Assembly: GCA_016927835.1 (NCBI GenBank)
Contig: JAFGMA010000200.1
Span: 1-55,970, forward strand
From: Candidatus Zhuqueibacterota bacterium
GTDB taxonomy: Bacteria > Zhuqueibacterota > Zhuqueibacteria > Thermofontimicrobiales > Sulfurfontimicrobiaceae
Direction of reading: 5' to 3'
DNA length: 55,970 nucleotides
The number at the start of each line of letters is the position of its first letter. The stretch's first letter is position 1. Positions 34,682-44,401 of this stretch are shown here, in pieces. The notes under the pieces are model-generated. The model was given only the letters and a program-made list of their open reading frames with translations, was not told the origin of the DNA and searched no databases. The translations under genes were made by a program, and so were the position numbers.

Positions 34682-34726
34682 CTAGGCAATCTTAAACACG
34701 GATCAAATCAGGCATTCGAGGAACGC

Positions 34727-36625
34727 ATGAATAAAAAGCAGAATAAGAAAAAAATCGAAAAACGTGTTCATTTTTCTATCTGGTATGTGCTAATTGCATT
34801 TCTCATCATGTTCACCATCCAGACGTTTATGGTTACCTCACGGATTGAAGAGGTTGCATATAGCGATTTTAAGCAATTGGTGAAAGCCGATCGAATTGTT
34901 GAATGCTATGTTTCACGGGATAAAATAACAGGTTTAATGACCAATAACTCGAGTGTGCGCGCCAGTTCGCTGAGAACAGATGGTGATGAAAAATCCTGGC
35001 TCGAACAGGTGAAATCATTTGAATGTGTGCGTGTCGATGATGAAGCGCTTTTCAATGACCTGAGCGAGCAGGGCGTCAAAGTCACCGGGAAGTCGAACGA
35101 ACCCGGGATATTAGGTGTCCTTTTTCAATGGATTCTTCCGATTGTGTTGCTTTTCGGAATATGGGTGTTTATTTTCAAGCGATTGAATCCCACTGGCGGA
35201 ATGATGTCCATCGGGAAAAGCAAAGCCAAGGTATACGTTGAGGGCGAAACCAAAGTATGCTTCGAAGATGTTGCCGGTATCGATGAAGCGGTTGAAGAAG
35301 TGAAAGAAATTGTAGATTTTTTGAAGAATCCGAAGAAATTCCAGACACTTGGCGGGCGTATTCCAAAGGGGGTGCTGCTGGTGGGCGCCCCGGGTACAGG
35401 GAAAACCTTGCTCGCTAAAGCCGTAGCCGGTGAAGCGCGGGTGCCGTTTTTCAGTTTATCAGGCTCGGATTTTGTGGAAATGTTTGTTGGTGTGGGAGCG
35501 GCTCGTGTGCGCGATCTATTTCAACAAGCGGTGCAAAAAGCGCCCTGCATCATTTTCATCGATGAATTGGATGCCCTGGGCAAGAGCCGGAGCATCAATC
35601 CGGTGAGCGGCGGACACGATGAGCGCGAACAGACACTCAACCAGTTGCTTACCGAAATGGATGGTTTCGACACCAATGCTGGGGTTATCATCATGGCAGC
35701 GACCAATCGTCCCGAAATTCTGGATATTGCATTGCTCAGACCCGGTCGCTTCGACCGCCAGATCGTGGTCGATCGACCGGATATCAATGGTCGCGAAGCC
35801 ATTTTGAAAGTGCATGCCAAAGATGTAAAACTCACCAATGATGTTGATCTGCGCGCCATTGCTGCACGTACACCCGGATTTGCCGGTGCAGACCTGGCGA
35901 ATGTGATAAATGAAGCTGCCTTGCTCGCGGCGCGTCATGAAAAGAAAACCGTTGAAATGAGTGATCTGGAGGAGGCGATTGATCGTGTTATCGCGGGACT
36001 GGAGCGCAAAAGCCGGGTGATGAACCAGATCGAGAAAAAAATTACCGCTTATCACGAAGCAGGACACGCCGTTGTTGGTGCCTCGCTGCCGAATACGGAC
36101 CCGGTACATCGTGTATCGATTATACCACGTGGCGTTGCCGCATTGGGACATACGCTCCAATTGCCCACGGAGGATCGCTACCTGAAAACCAAAGCCGAAC
36201 TCATTGATCGCCTGAAAGTATTGCTGGGTGGGCGCGTTGCCGAAGAGATCATCTTCAATGAGATTTCCACCGGCGCACAGAATGATCTCGAACGGGCAAC
36301 ACAAATTGCGCACAGTATGGTGGCAGAATTTGGCATGAGCGAAAAAATCGGTCCCCTGTCTTACGGGCGCGGACAGCGAACGCTATTTTTCGGAAATGAA
36401 TTGCCGGGCGAACGGCAATATTCCGAGCGCGTTGCCGGGGAAATCGATGATGAAGTGCGGGGCATGATCGAGCAGGCACATGAAGATGTGCGAAATTTGC
36501 TGATTAAAAGGAAAGACCTGCTCCAGCAGTTGGCTGAGCGGCTTCTGGAAAAGGAGTTGCTAGACGATACTGAACTCCGCGAAATTCTCGGCGATGATGC
36601 GAATATTCACCGATCCCAAGGATAA
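34727..36625 (+). CDS. ftsH: ATP-dependent zinc metalloprotease FtsH
   Basis: 632 aa membrane-bound AAA+ protease that degrades membrane and short-lived cytoplasmic proteins. Two membrane segments (about 18-37 and 127-146) flank a short periplasmic domain. AAA+ domain with Walker A GAPGTGKT starting at G220, Walker [12 protein letters not shown], and the SRH region [12 protein letters not shown]41 protease with zinc ligands H443 and H447 (HEAGH) and D520 (AQNDLERAT). Length and all catalytic residues are normal. It begins an operon-like run with the CPBP-like gene, the kinase and the regulator downstream. Confidence 0.97.
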   Translation: MNKKQNKKKIEKRVHFSIWYVLIAFLIMFTIQTFMVTSRIEEVAYSDFKQLVKADRIVECYVSRDKITGLMTNNSSVRASSLRTDGDEKSWLEQVKSFECVRVDDEALFNDLSEQGVKVTGKSNEPGILGVLFQWILPIVLLFGIWVFIFKRLNPTGGMMSIGKSKAKVYVEGETKVCFEDVAGIDEAVEEVKEIVDFLKNPKKFQTLGGRIPKGVLLVGAPGTGKTLLAKAVAGEARVPFFSLSGSDFVEMFVGVGAARVRDLFQQAVQKAPCIIFIDELDALGKSRSINPVSGGHDEREQTLNQLLTEMDGFDTNAGVIIMAATNRPEILDIALLRPGRFDRQIVVDRPDINGREAILKVHAKDVKLTNDVDLRAIAARTPGFAGADLANVINEAALLAARHEKKTVEMSDLEEAIDRVIAGLERKSRVMNQIEKKITAYHEAGHAVVGASLPNTDPVHRVSIIPRGVAALGHTLQLPTEDRYLKTKAELIDRLKVLLGGRVAEEIIFNEISTGAQNDLERATQIAHSMVAEFGMSEKIGPLSYGRGQRTLFFGNELPGERQYSERVAGEIDDEVRGMIEQAHEDVRNLLIKRKDLLQQLAERLLEKELLDDTELREILGDDANIHRSQG

Positions 36626-36628
36626 ACT

Positions 36629-37450
36629 ATGCTGCAATCCCGACATTCTTCTTGCATTATTCCCATAATTGTCATTTTTGCTGGATCTGCAATTTTGTTT
36701 GGGCTCCGGTTTTTCTTTGCTACAGAATTTTATGAAAATCATCTCATGCTTGCTGTGCCAATCGTGGGAAATTATTATGTATTTTTGGCATTGTATTTCT
36801 TGCGTTTCCGGGAAACGAATAGTCTGGCAGAGCTGGGCTTGCGACCCGGCAGCACAAAATTCGCCATGAGCATCTTTCTGGGAATACTGACGGGTATTTT
36901 CTTTTTCCTGGTATATTTCGGCGCCTATCCGGAGCGACTATTTCCGGCAAAATCGATATTGATTCAATTCAATGTCTACTTCCTGTTTTATGCCTTGAGC
37001 GGGGAACTGATCTTTCGCGTCTGGATGCTGAATTCGCTCTTGAAAATGTTCCGTCCGGGTCGCGCGATTGTGTTATCGAGCCTGATATACATGCTGGCAA
37101 TGTTGAGCACCATTGGCACCGATAGCACCACCAGGCTGATAGGCGAAATCGATCCGTTTCTGGTGCTCGAAACCATTTTTCAATCGCTGTGGAATGGTGT
37201 GTTCCTGGCTTTCATGTATTACAAAACGAAAAGCATTTACGGAAATATCCTTTTTCTGTTTATTTCTCTTATCCCCCAGGCATACAGCACTGGCGGTCTG
37301 GCGCACCGGGCAAGCGATTTATCTTGTTATATTTCACTGCTCGGCTTGCTCCTATTCCTCTCGATGTTGATAGTATCATCATTCAAAAATTCAAGGAAAT
37401 CCGGAACAATTCCTCAACTGAGCGACGCTCATGTCAGAGAAAACCAGTAG
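36629..37450 (+). CDS. CPBP-like membrane protein with degenerate active site
   Basis: 273 aa with about seven or eight membrane segments. The layout resembles CPBP/Abi intramembrane proteases: SGELIFRVWMLN sits where these have EExxxR, but only one Glu is kept, and the second motif (F-x-x-x-H) is replaced in LSSLIYMLAMLS and in GNILFLFISLIP. So catalysis is doubtful. It starts 3 bases after ftsH, with AAGGA inside the ftsH end, and overlaps the next kinase gene by 20 bases, so it belongs to the same transcript. It might be an adaptor or a relic; the family assignment itself is moderate. Confidence 0.6.
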   Translation: MLQSRHSSCIIPIIVIFAGSAILFGLRFFFATEFYENHLMLAVPIVGNYYVFLALYFLRFRETNSLAELGLRPGSTKFAMSIFLGILTGIFFFLVYFGAYPERLFPAKSILIQFNVYFLFYALSGELIFRVWMLNSLLKMFRPGRAIVLSSLIYMLAMLSTIGTDSTTRLIGEIDPFLVLETIFQSLWNGVFLAFMYYKTKSIYGNILFLFISLIPQAYSTGGLAHRASDLSCYISLLGLLLFLSMLIVSSFKNSRKSGTIPQLSDAHVRENQ

Positions 37451-38879
37451 CATTTTCAAGCGGCTGCTAAAAAATCTCACGATTCGTATACGATTAATCT
37501 TCCTGTTCGTGCTTCAAGTTACTATCATCCTGTTCCTCATCGGTTTCTATTTGAGATGGCAAATGCGCAACATCCTGGAGCAGGAATTGGCGAGGACGCT
37601 GAAATCCGTTGCCATGTCAATTTCTGCCCAACTCGAAGCTGACCTTGTTGTAAATCTTCTACCCGGCGATGAAGCTTCGCGCACGTATCACACTTTACAG
37701 TCAAATCTGGTTGGCATCGCCAATGCAACCGGAATGAAACGCATCTACATTTTCAAAGCCGATGGAACAAGTCTGGTGGATACGCAATCGAACGTTCCCG
37801 TTGGCAACCGCTATTATCGCCTGCAATTCAACGCGGTCGAATTGCAGCAAGTATTTTCGGGCAATACTGTCAGTTCCCTGCTATTCGAAGGCTTCGATGG
37901 CATGCTGTATAAAACCGGATTTGCCCCGATTTTCAGAGGCGAATCAGTGGTTGCAGCGATTGGGGTCGATGGCAGTGCCCAGACGCTCGAAGCGGTACAC
38001 CAGATCGAGAGAAATTTGTTGAGCCTGGGTATGCTTGGTGTCGCCATCTCAATTGGCTTGGCATTTTTTTTCGCAAATCGAATCACGATTCCGCTCAAGA
38101 AACTCGAAAAATCTGCGCGAGAAATCGGTCGCGGAAATCTGCAGCAAGCGATTATCGCCAGGGGATACGACGAAGTCGCTTTTCTGGCAAAAACGCTCGA
38201 AGAGATGCGGTGGGGCATACTCCAGCGCGATCGCCGCCAGATGATGATGCTTGCCGGTGTGGCACATGAAATACGCAATCCCCTGGGCGGCATTGAGCTA
38301 TTTGCCGGTTTGCTGCGTGACGACCTGCTGGATAAAGATCAGCAAATCGCCGCTCAAAAAATTTTGCTGGAAGTGCGAAATTTAAAAACCATCATTCAGG
38401 GATTTCTCGATTGGGCAAAGCCCAAGCCGGCACAAAAAGTCGTCTGTAAAATCAAAACAATCTTCGATGATGCATACTGCCTGCTCGGAACGGGTGTTGA
38501 GTCTGCTAAAATTACGTACATCGAACATCCAGCCGATATTTCGCTTTACATCGATCCCCAGCACCTGAAACAGATATTGCTCAATCTCATGCAGAATGCG
38601 CTCCAGGCAGCGCGGCTAAATTGCCAGATTGAAATTCGGGCAGAAAAGCTGGAAGAGCGCGGCATAGTGGAGATTAAAATCAAGGACAATGGTACCGGAA
38701 TACCCGAAAATGTACAGCAGCAAATATTCGAGCCGTTTTTCACCACGCACAAAGATGGAACCGGATTGGGGCTGGCTGTCGTTAAAAATCTGGTCGAGGA
38801 AAATAGCGGACGAATCGAATTGACAGTTTCATCCCCATCTGGTTCGGAATTTGCAATTTGTTTTCCAATCGATATATAG
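37431..38879 (+). CDS. Membrane sensor histidine kinase
   Basis: 482 aa. Membrane segments at about 22-45 and 190-215 frame a periplasmic single-Cache-like domain (FKADGTSLVDTQSNVP, GFAPIFRGESVVAAIGVDG). HAMP follows at about 215-268, HisKA with H279 in AHEIRNPLGG, then HATPase_c with NALQA, DNGTGIPE and DGTGLGLAV. All catalytic motifs are intact. The NtrC-type regulator that should be its partner starts 225 bases downstream, with a MITE-like element in between. It overlaps the CPBP-like gene, which suggests translational coupling and a sensor for membrane state, but that is inference. Confidence 0.93.
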   Translation: MSEKTSSIFKRLLKNLTIRIRLIFLFVLQVTIILFLIGFYLRWQMRNILEQELARTLKSVAMSISAQLEADLVVNLLPGDEASRTYHTLQSNLVGIANATGMKRIYIFKADGTSLVDTQSNVPVGNRYYRLQFNAVELQQVFSGNTVSSLLFEGFDGMLYKTGFAPIFRGESVVAAIGVDGSAQTLEAVHQIERNLLSLGMLGVAISIGLAFFFANRITIPLKKLEKSAREIGRGNLQQAIIARGYDEVAFLAKTLEEMRWGILQRDRRQMMMLAGVAHEIRNPLGGIELFAGLLRDDLLDKDQQIAAQKILLEVRNLKTIIQGFLDWAKPKPAQKVVCKIKTIFDDAYCLLGTGVESAKITYIEHPADISLYIDPQHLKQILLNLMQNALQAARLNCQIEIRAEKLEERGIVEIKIKDNGTGIPENVQQQIFEPFFTTHKDGTGLGLAVVKNLVEENSGRIELTVSSPSGSEFAICFPIDI

Positions 38880-38916
38880 CGCTTGTATCGATATTATTTT
38901 TATGTACTAATCTATT

Positions 38917-39060
38917 TAGTGTCCGTCCGAAAACTCGAAAAATTGTCATTCCGAGGCGTTTTTTGCCGAAGCAATCCTCTAATAAAACGGCTGAGATTGC
39001 TTCGTCGCAAAAAACGCTCCTCGCAATGACAGCTCAAAGGTAGTTCTCGGACGGACACTA
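38917..39060. mobile_element. 144-bp MITE-like element between kinase and regulator
   Basis: Terminal inverted repeats TAGTGTCCGTCCGA and TCGGACGGACACTA, exact over 14 bp. The inner arms (ATTGTCATTCCGAGG..., ...CTCGCAATGAC) also pair, so the whole element can fold on itself. If the ends are taken as GTGTCC and GGACAC, both flanks read TATTTA, a possible target duplication. No coding capacity. Confidence 0.85.
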
Positions 39061-39103
39061 TTTAATGCCTTGAAACGTCTGCGAATACTTTTTAGAGAAT
39101 CGC

Positions 39104-40549
39104 ATGAAATCTTCTAATAATCATATTAATCAACGCGGTCGAATTCTCATTATCGAAGACAATGAAACCATGCGTCAGGGCATGGCAGCGGTTCTGAATA
39201 AACAGGGCTGCTACGTCGTCGAAGCCGACAGCGGCGCATCCGGGATTGCGCAGTTCAAGCAATCGCGGTTTGACCTTGTTGTCACGGATTACAAGCTGGG
39301 CGATTTCAATGGCATCGAGATTCTGCAAAACATAAAATCAATTGCACCAGAAACAGAGGTCATGCTGATCACTGCTTATGGGACGATTGAGCTGGCGGTT
39401 CAGGCGATGCAGAAAGGCGCCGCGGATTTTATCAACAAGCCCTTTTCGCATGAGGAATTTACCTTCAAAGTATTAAAAATTCTGAATCAAATAAATGATC
39501 GCAATCGACTCGAGCGCGTATCGGACGAGATTACGTACCTGCGAAGTGAACTGGAAGTCAAATTCAATTTCGGTGAAATTGTTGGCGATTCATCGGCGAT
39601 GAATAAAATATATGCTGTCCTTTCAAAAGTTGCGCTCACAGATTCGTCGGTTATCATTTACGGCGAAAGCGGCACGGGGAAAGAATTGGTCGCACGTGCC
39701 ATACATAAAGCCAGTGCACGGAAGCGGCAGCCATTCATTCGTGTTAATTGCGGCGCATTGCCGGAGAATTTATTGGAATCCGAATTATTCGGACACGAAA
39801 GAGGCGCATTCACAGGTGCATTGAAGCGCAAAAAAGGTCGGTTTGAGTTGGCAAATCACGGTACAATTTTTCTCGATGAAATCGGCGACATTTCAGCGTC
39901 GACCCAACTCCGCTTATTACGCGTGCTGCAGGAAAGAGAATTTGAACTCGTTGGCGGCGAAAGTACGGTTTCAGTCGATGTGAGGGTGATTGCCGCAACC
40001 AATAAAGATTTGAAGGCGCTGGTTTCGGATGGTAAATTCCGCGAGGATTTGTACTATCGATTGCACATCATTCCGATTACCATCCCGCCGCTCAGGGAAC
40101 GCAAGGATGATATCCCGGTGCTCATCACCCATTTTCTAAAAAAGCTGAGCGTTGAATTGCATAAGCCCAATTTAAAACTGGAAGCCGATGCGCTGCAAGC
40201 GCTGGCAGGGTATGATTGGCCCGGCAATGTCCGGGAATTGGAAAATATTCTGGAACGTGCTGCGGTGCTATGCGAGCACCAGTGTATTCGCCTGTCGGAT
40301 ATCCCACCGCTTCACGAGGAGGGGCTTATGAATCATCCCAGCCTGTTGGAGGGTGATTCGCTTGAACTCAATAGCACACTCGGACGAATCGAAAAGCAGT
40401 TCATCGAAAAGGCTTTGGAGAAGTCTAATGGCAATAAAACCAAAGCCGCACAATTGCTGGGAATAAAAACCAGCGCGTTATATTATAAATTGGAAAAATA
40501 TGGATTCATCGGGGAAGATTGGCAAGATAGTACGCCTCCAGGCTTGTGA
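39104..40549 (+). CDS. NtrC-family sigma-54-dependent response regulator
   Basis: 481 aa. Receiver with D62 (TDYKLG) and INKPFS Lys; AAA+ with Walker A GESGTGKE beginning at G187, GAFTGA at 234-239 and the LRERKDDIPVL sensor region; Fis-type HTH at the end (NKTKAAQLLGIKTSALYYKL). All functional motifs are complete. It is the likely partner of the kinase at 37431 and should switch on sigma-54 promoters. Two envelope-protein genes follow within 64 bases and may be co-transcribed. No clear sigma-54 promoter was seen near it, so its targets may be elsewhere. Confidence 0.95.
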   Translation: MKSSNNHINQRGRILIIEDNETMRQGMAAVLNKQGCYVVEADSGASGIAQFKQSRFDLVVTDYKLGDFNGIEILQNIKSIAPETEVMLITAYGTIELAVQAMQKGAADFINKPFSHEEFTFKVLKILNQINDRNRLERVSDEITYLRSELEVKFNFGEIVGDSSAMNKIYAVLSKVALTDSSVIIYGESGTGKELVARAIHKASARKRQPFIRVNCGALPENLLESELFGHERGAFTGALKRKKGRFELANHGTIFLDEIGDISASTQLRLLRVLQEREFELVGGESTVSVDVRVIAATNKDLKALVSDGKFREDLYYRLHIIPITIPPLRERKDDIPVLITHFLKKLSVELHKPNLKLEADALQALAGYDWPGNVRELENILERAAVLCEHQCIRLSDIPPLHEEGLMNHPSLLEGDSLELNSTLGRIEKQFIEKALEKSNGNKTKAAQLLGIKTSALYYKLEKYGFIGEDWQDSTPPGL

Positions 40550-40613
40550 TGATTGGGCTGTCGAGCGTGACAAAAAATAAAATGTCAGAACCAAATCGAA
40601 ATAATAATCGAAA

Positions 40614-41615
40614 ATGACCTGTCGTACCTACATAATTTTTTTACTGCTGCTGGCGCCAATGCTGTTGCTGGCTCACAATCCAGTAATGATCAAGCTGGAA
40701 AGCGAGATTGCGGCGATTGATTCCGTTGTGACCGAAATGCAATTGAAGTATGATCGCCTTCGGTCGGAAACCACCCAAAAATCAGAACAGGTAGCAGCTT
40801 TGAAACGGGAACAAAGCATCAGTTTCATCCAACGGCAGAAGCTGGAATCCTTGCTGCAAGAATCCGTTGCCCTCACCAATGAAATCGAACGACTTCAGGT
40901 GCAAATACAAGTCAGGCGGAAGCAACAGAACGAGATGCGCTCGAAATTGATTCGCCTGTACGATGAGGAACTCGATCGGCTTTTGATGGCTCTGAAACCG
41001 CAGCCCGCCGAAGAAAACCGAGCGATTCTGATCGAAGGGATTCAAAATATCAGGGCAAAAAAGCTGGCGGCGCTGGGTGAGATCTCAAAACAAGTCGACT
41101 TACTTTTACCCGGAAAAATTGAATTGAAGATTGAAGTTAACGATACGCCCACCAGCTTGAAACGGAAGGGTGATTTTGTGAAAGATCAGGAAGAGCGCTA
41201 TCGAAAATATATCGCGCAGATCGATCAAAAAATCACGGATCTGAGAAAAGACCGGACTTTGCGTGAACGGATGGCTGATTTTATAGGTGAAATGGCATTT
41301 TTTGATCAGCGAGATGAAACAATACAAAATCTGAAAACAAATTTTCCGGCTGCCGATAATGACGCTGCAACGCTTGGACGCGACGCTGAATCTGAAAATT
41401 ACGGTACTATTCATGCCGATTCTTATCTTCTTCTGAATGCAGAAATCCAGATGCTTGCTTCCCAACCGCCGACTGCCCGATCACTTGATGAATTGATTGA
41501 AAAACTCGAGCAGGACAAAGTCAAACTGAAAATCACTGCCGATAGCCTGAGCCAAAGGGCTAACGAATTCTATAAAGCCACCGAAGCATTAAAAAAAATT
41601 GGTGAAAAGAGATAG
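40614..41615 (+). CDS. Exported coiled-coil protein, unknown function
   Basis: 333 aa. Signal peptide 1-20 (ends LLLAHN) and then almost entirely helical: long coiled coils at about 25-125 and 190-235 and near the C-terminus (285-330), rich in Glu, Lys, Arg and Gln. The layout resembles periplasmic rods or stator-like proteins, but I recognise no family. Its stop is 2 bases before the GTG of the next gene (a predicted barrel), so the two are probably made together. Together with the regulator upstream they may form an envelope module. Confidence 0.65.
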   Translation: MTCRTYIIFLLLLAPMLLLAHNPVMIKLESEIAAIDSVVTEMQLKYDRLRSETTQKSEQVAALKREQSISFIQRQKLESLLQESVALTNEIERLQVQIQVRRKQQNEMRSKLIRLYDEELDRLLMALKPQPAEENRAILIEGIQNIRAKKLAALGEISKQVDLLLPGKIELKIEVNDTPTSLKRKGDFVKDQEERYRKYIAQIDQKITDLRKDRTLRERMADFIGEMAFFDQRDETIQNLKTNFPAADNDAATLGRDAESENYGTIHADSYLLLNAEIQMLASQPPTARSLDELIEKLEQDKVKLKITADSLSQRANEFYKATEALKKIGEKR

Positions 41616-41617
41616 CT

Positions 41618-42685
41618 GTGCAAAAAGCGACGATCCACACCATTTTCAGCCTGATTCTCATGGTACACATTCAAACCGCGATTTTGAGTGCGGGTCAGAA
41701 ACTGTGGCGCTTCGCAAATCGTCTCCAAATCGGCGCTGAATTCGACAGCAACATGCGGGAATCAAGGTACAGCCCGGATGCTGGTTATGCTCTAAAAACG
41801 CTATTCCATTCAAAAGGCTCGCTCATCAAAAATCGCTGGCAATCGAATTTTCAGTTTATGGGCGGTTACCAGGCATACCCGGAATTCGCTGAAGATAATA
41901 AATTGTTGAATGAAGTCAACGCCTCGCTGGGATACCAGGCGCTCAGTAGAATTCAAGTGGGCGCCGAGAGCAATTTAAAGTTTAAGTTCTTTGTGAATAA
42001 GCCTTGGGATTATGCAACCGGTTCCGGTTCGCTCTGGGTGAAGACATTTTTTCCGGACGGAATTGTCTTGCGCCTGAACCTCGGGATGAATGGATTGGAT
42101 TATGCATCGTATGATTTCTACGATTTCGAAGGTCAATTCATGCAATTGAGTCTCTCAAAGCAGATGACGGCTTCAATTTCCATGCGCCTCGGTTTTTTCT
42201 ACCATGAAACACGCTATTTGCGGGATGCATTTGCCTATCAAAGCGGAACCTTGCTGGTTTTTTCGCCAGATAAACAACAGACCGATTATTCAACTGCCGG
42301 AGCATTGCACTTTCAATATTGCGGGAAATTTCTGATAACGTTATCCTATCAACTTCAAAATAATATTTCCAATAGCTATGGTCTCGGTTTTCTGCGCCAC
42401 CGCTGGCAATTTTTTTATTCGCAGACGATTTTAAATGCATTCCTGCTGCGATGCAGTGGAAGTTACCAGAAAAAAAACTATCGCGATGAGTTGACACCAT
42501 TCGTCGGGCTTGAATTGGATACTGAGCGCGAAGAGAACAGCTTTCTCGTTGCTGACTTTTCAAAAACCATTTTCAGCGGAACCGATCTTCTTTTGCGTTA
42601 CGCCATCTACCAAAACGAATCGCCGCTCAGGGCGCTTTATTACGATAAAAAGCTGCTGCTGCTGGGATTGGAGTATCATTTCTGA
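41618..42685 (+). CDS. Predicted outer-membrane beta-barrel protein
   Basis: 355 aa from a GTG start directly after the previous stop. Signal peptide 1-25 (ILSAG). The rest is a series of alternating hydrophobic/polar strands with many aromatic residues (RLQIGAEFDSNMR, FQFMGGYQAYPEF, LSYQLQNNIS) and ends in LLLGLEYHF with a C-terminal Phe, the usual signal for barrel insertion by BamA. The opening after the signal peptide resembles the surface-barrel start seen in many uncharacterised FCB proteins. No enzyme motif. Function unknown; expressed with the coiled-coil protein. Confidence 0.75.
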   Translation: MQKATIHTIFSLILMVHIQTAILSAGQKLWRFANRLQIGAEFDSNMRESRYSPDAGYALKTLFHSKGSLIKNRWQSNFQFMGGYQAYPEFAEDNKLLNEVNASLGYQALSRIQVGAESNLKFKFFVNKPWDYATGSGSLWVKTFFPDGIVLRLNLGMNGLDYASYDFYDFEGQFMQLSLSKQMTASISMRLGFFYHETRYLRDAFAYQSGTLLVFSPDKQQTDYSTAGALHFQYCGKFLITLSYQLQNNISNSYGLGFLRHRWQFFYSQTILNAFLLRCSGSYQKKNYRDELTPFVGLELDTEREENSFLVADFSKTIFSGTDLLLRYAIYQNESPLRALYYDKKLLLLGLEYHF

Positions 42686-42900
42686 GATTGGTTGGCGCGA
42701 GATCGTTTTGAGTTCAACTTTCTGGTCATTCAAAAATTCACCTCAGAGTTCATCCTGAATGCAGCCTTGCTCGCTGTCTGCAATCCATTAATACCCCCAT
42801 TTCCATCCATCCGATTCAATTCGCGCGTATCCCGATGCGGTTCTCATGCGTACTGAATCAACGCAGATGAGATATGATGCGTTCGGTTCCAATGGTAATT

Positions 42901-44295
42901 TTATCGCTTGTTTTCGAACGAGCGGATCATTGATTCGGGAGCATTGCTCGATTTCAAATAATCCGTGAACAGCGTGCTCAATTCACTGATGAGTTTCCGG
43001 TTGTTATCGGCGATGTTCCGGGCGGCGAGTGCATCTTCATTCAAGTCGAACAACTCAGGTTTTCCCGCAGCGCCTATTGGCGCGAAGCCCCAGCGATCGG
43101 TCACCAGAAATGGCGTATTCGATTTTTCAGGAATCGCCGCATTCAAAGGTTTGAAGTGACAGCCGCTGATGGCAAATTGCCTATGTTCGGACTTGCCCTT
43201 CAATAAAGCATCGGCGAATGAAATACCATCGAAACCATCCGGCGGAGCCACACGAATGCCTGCCAAATCGCAGAGGCTGGGCAGAATATCGATGGGCTGG
43301 GCGATGAAATTCAGGTGCTGTCCGCGGGGGATGCTTGCGCCAGCAATAAGAAACGGCACGTGTGAAATTTCAGGATAAATAGGCCAGAAGCGATCATCTT
43401 TCGGATGAATATTGCTTTTGCCGGTTCGGTTGTGTTCGCCCAGGGAAATTCCGTGATCGGCAGTGACCACCACGATCGTGTCGTCCCACAATTCCAAATC
43501 GTCAACCTTTTGCAAAATGCGCCCTATCCAGCGATCCACGAGTTCGGATTCTGCCGCGTAATGGGCAGCCAGGTTTTTCAATTCAGCTTCGCTATAGTCG
43601 GTCGCCGGCCCGTAATTGGGGTGAATCATGGGCGTGCCCCGATAATCCGGATCATAGCGCCTCACCAGATATTCCGGCGGATCCCATGGTTCGTGCGGAT
43701 CGAAAAAATCTACCCATAAAAAGAATCCGGCGACACGCGAGTTTTCTTCGAGCCAGCGGAGAGCGGTTTGACCGGTTTTTGCGGGAAACGTTTCGTATTC
43801 GGTCTCAGGATAGCGATTCATCCAGCGATGGACATCTGCAAGGCAATGATTTTGAAATGCAGGTTGATAGCGGGTTTTTTGCATTGGCATCACGGATTCA
43901 ATCGGATGATTGAAGTGCAGCAGGTACTTATCGCCTTCCTGTCCGCGATGTTGAAATGCTGCGTCGAATGCATGTTGAAAACGCGCTTTGAACAGGTGGG
44001 GGCAATCACATATCAGTTGAGTGACATAGCCAGCTTGCTTGAGAATTGAGGCGATATGGTTGGCGCCGCTCAAATCGATTGGCTGCCACGAATAATGCTG
44101 CCAGCCGAGTTTACCGGTCGCGACATCCGTACGATGAGGAATGGTCGGGAAACTGCCGGTGTAAAAATTTTCAATGCTTGTTGCCCGCTCAACGGCAAAT
44201 TTATCGAGCTCGGGCGTTCGAACGAACCGGTGCGGATTATTTTTTAAATTGTCATAGCGAAACGTATCGGTGATGATGAGTATTATATTTTTCAT
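42901..44295 (-). CDS. Sulfatase/alkaline phosphatase superfamily hydrolase
   Basis: 464 aa, cytoplasmic by sequence (no signal peptide). Metal ligands in the start motif IITDTFRYDN (D10) and in VVVTADHG (D280, H281); FDPHEPW at 198-204. Where sulfatases have C/S-x-P-S-R, this protein has T51-I-P-H-R55 inside GSFPTIPHRTD, so the nucleophile is probably Thr and no formylglycine maturation is needed. That fits phosphoesterase or phosphonate-monoester-type members, but the substrate cannot be named. Ribosome binding site AAGGAA. It stands alone between a convergent barrel gene and coaX on the same strand. Confidence 0.82.
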   Translation of the reverse strand: MKNIILIITDTFRYDNLKNNPHRFVRTPELDKFAVERATSIENFYTGSFPTIPHRTDVATGKLGWQHYSWQPIDLSGANHIASILKQAGYVTQLICDCPHLFKARFQHAFDAAFQHRGQEGDKYLLHFNHPIESVMPMQKTRYQPAFQNHCLADVHRWMNRYPETEYETFPAKTGQTALRWLEENSRVAGFFLWVDFFDPHEPWDPPEYLVRRYDPDYRGTPMIHPNYGPATDYSEAELKNLAAHYAAESELVDRWIGRILQKVDDLELWDDTIVVVTADHGISLGEHNRTGKSNIHPKDDRFWPIYPEISHVPFLIAGASIPRGQHLNFIAQPIDILPSLCDLAGIRVAPPDGFDGISFADALLKGKSEHRQFAISGCHFKPLNAAIPEKSNTPFLVTDRWGFAPIGAAGKPELFDLNEDALAARNIADNNRKLISELSTLFTDYLKSSNAPESMIRSFENKR

Positions 44296-44401
44296 GATGA
44301 AATTCCTTTGGGATTTCAGGCAAAAAAAGGTGAAATGGATTGTGATAATTTAAAAAATGATGCTTCGGAAAAATGCAGATGATCGCATCGTCGAATTTAC
44401 A

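Larger units (their letters stand above)
34183..34726. other. Divergent intergenic region pyrB/ftsH
   Basis: 544 bases between divergent genes. It contains the leader hairpin of pyrB on the minus strand (34252-34289) and the ftsH promoter (34653-34681). No gene is seen. Confidence 0.7.

Noticed and set aside
35516-36313. 265-codon open frame antisense to ftsH
   Set aside because: It lies fully inside the firmly assigned ftsH gene, and its composition (Cys, His, Arg, Gln-rich) is that of a complementary-frame shadow.
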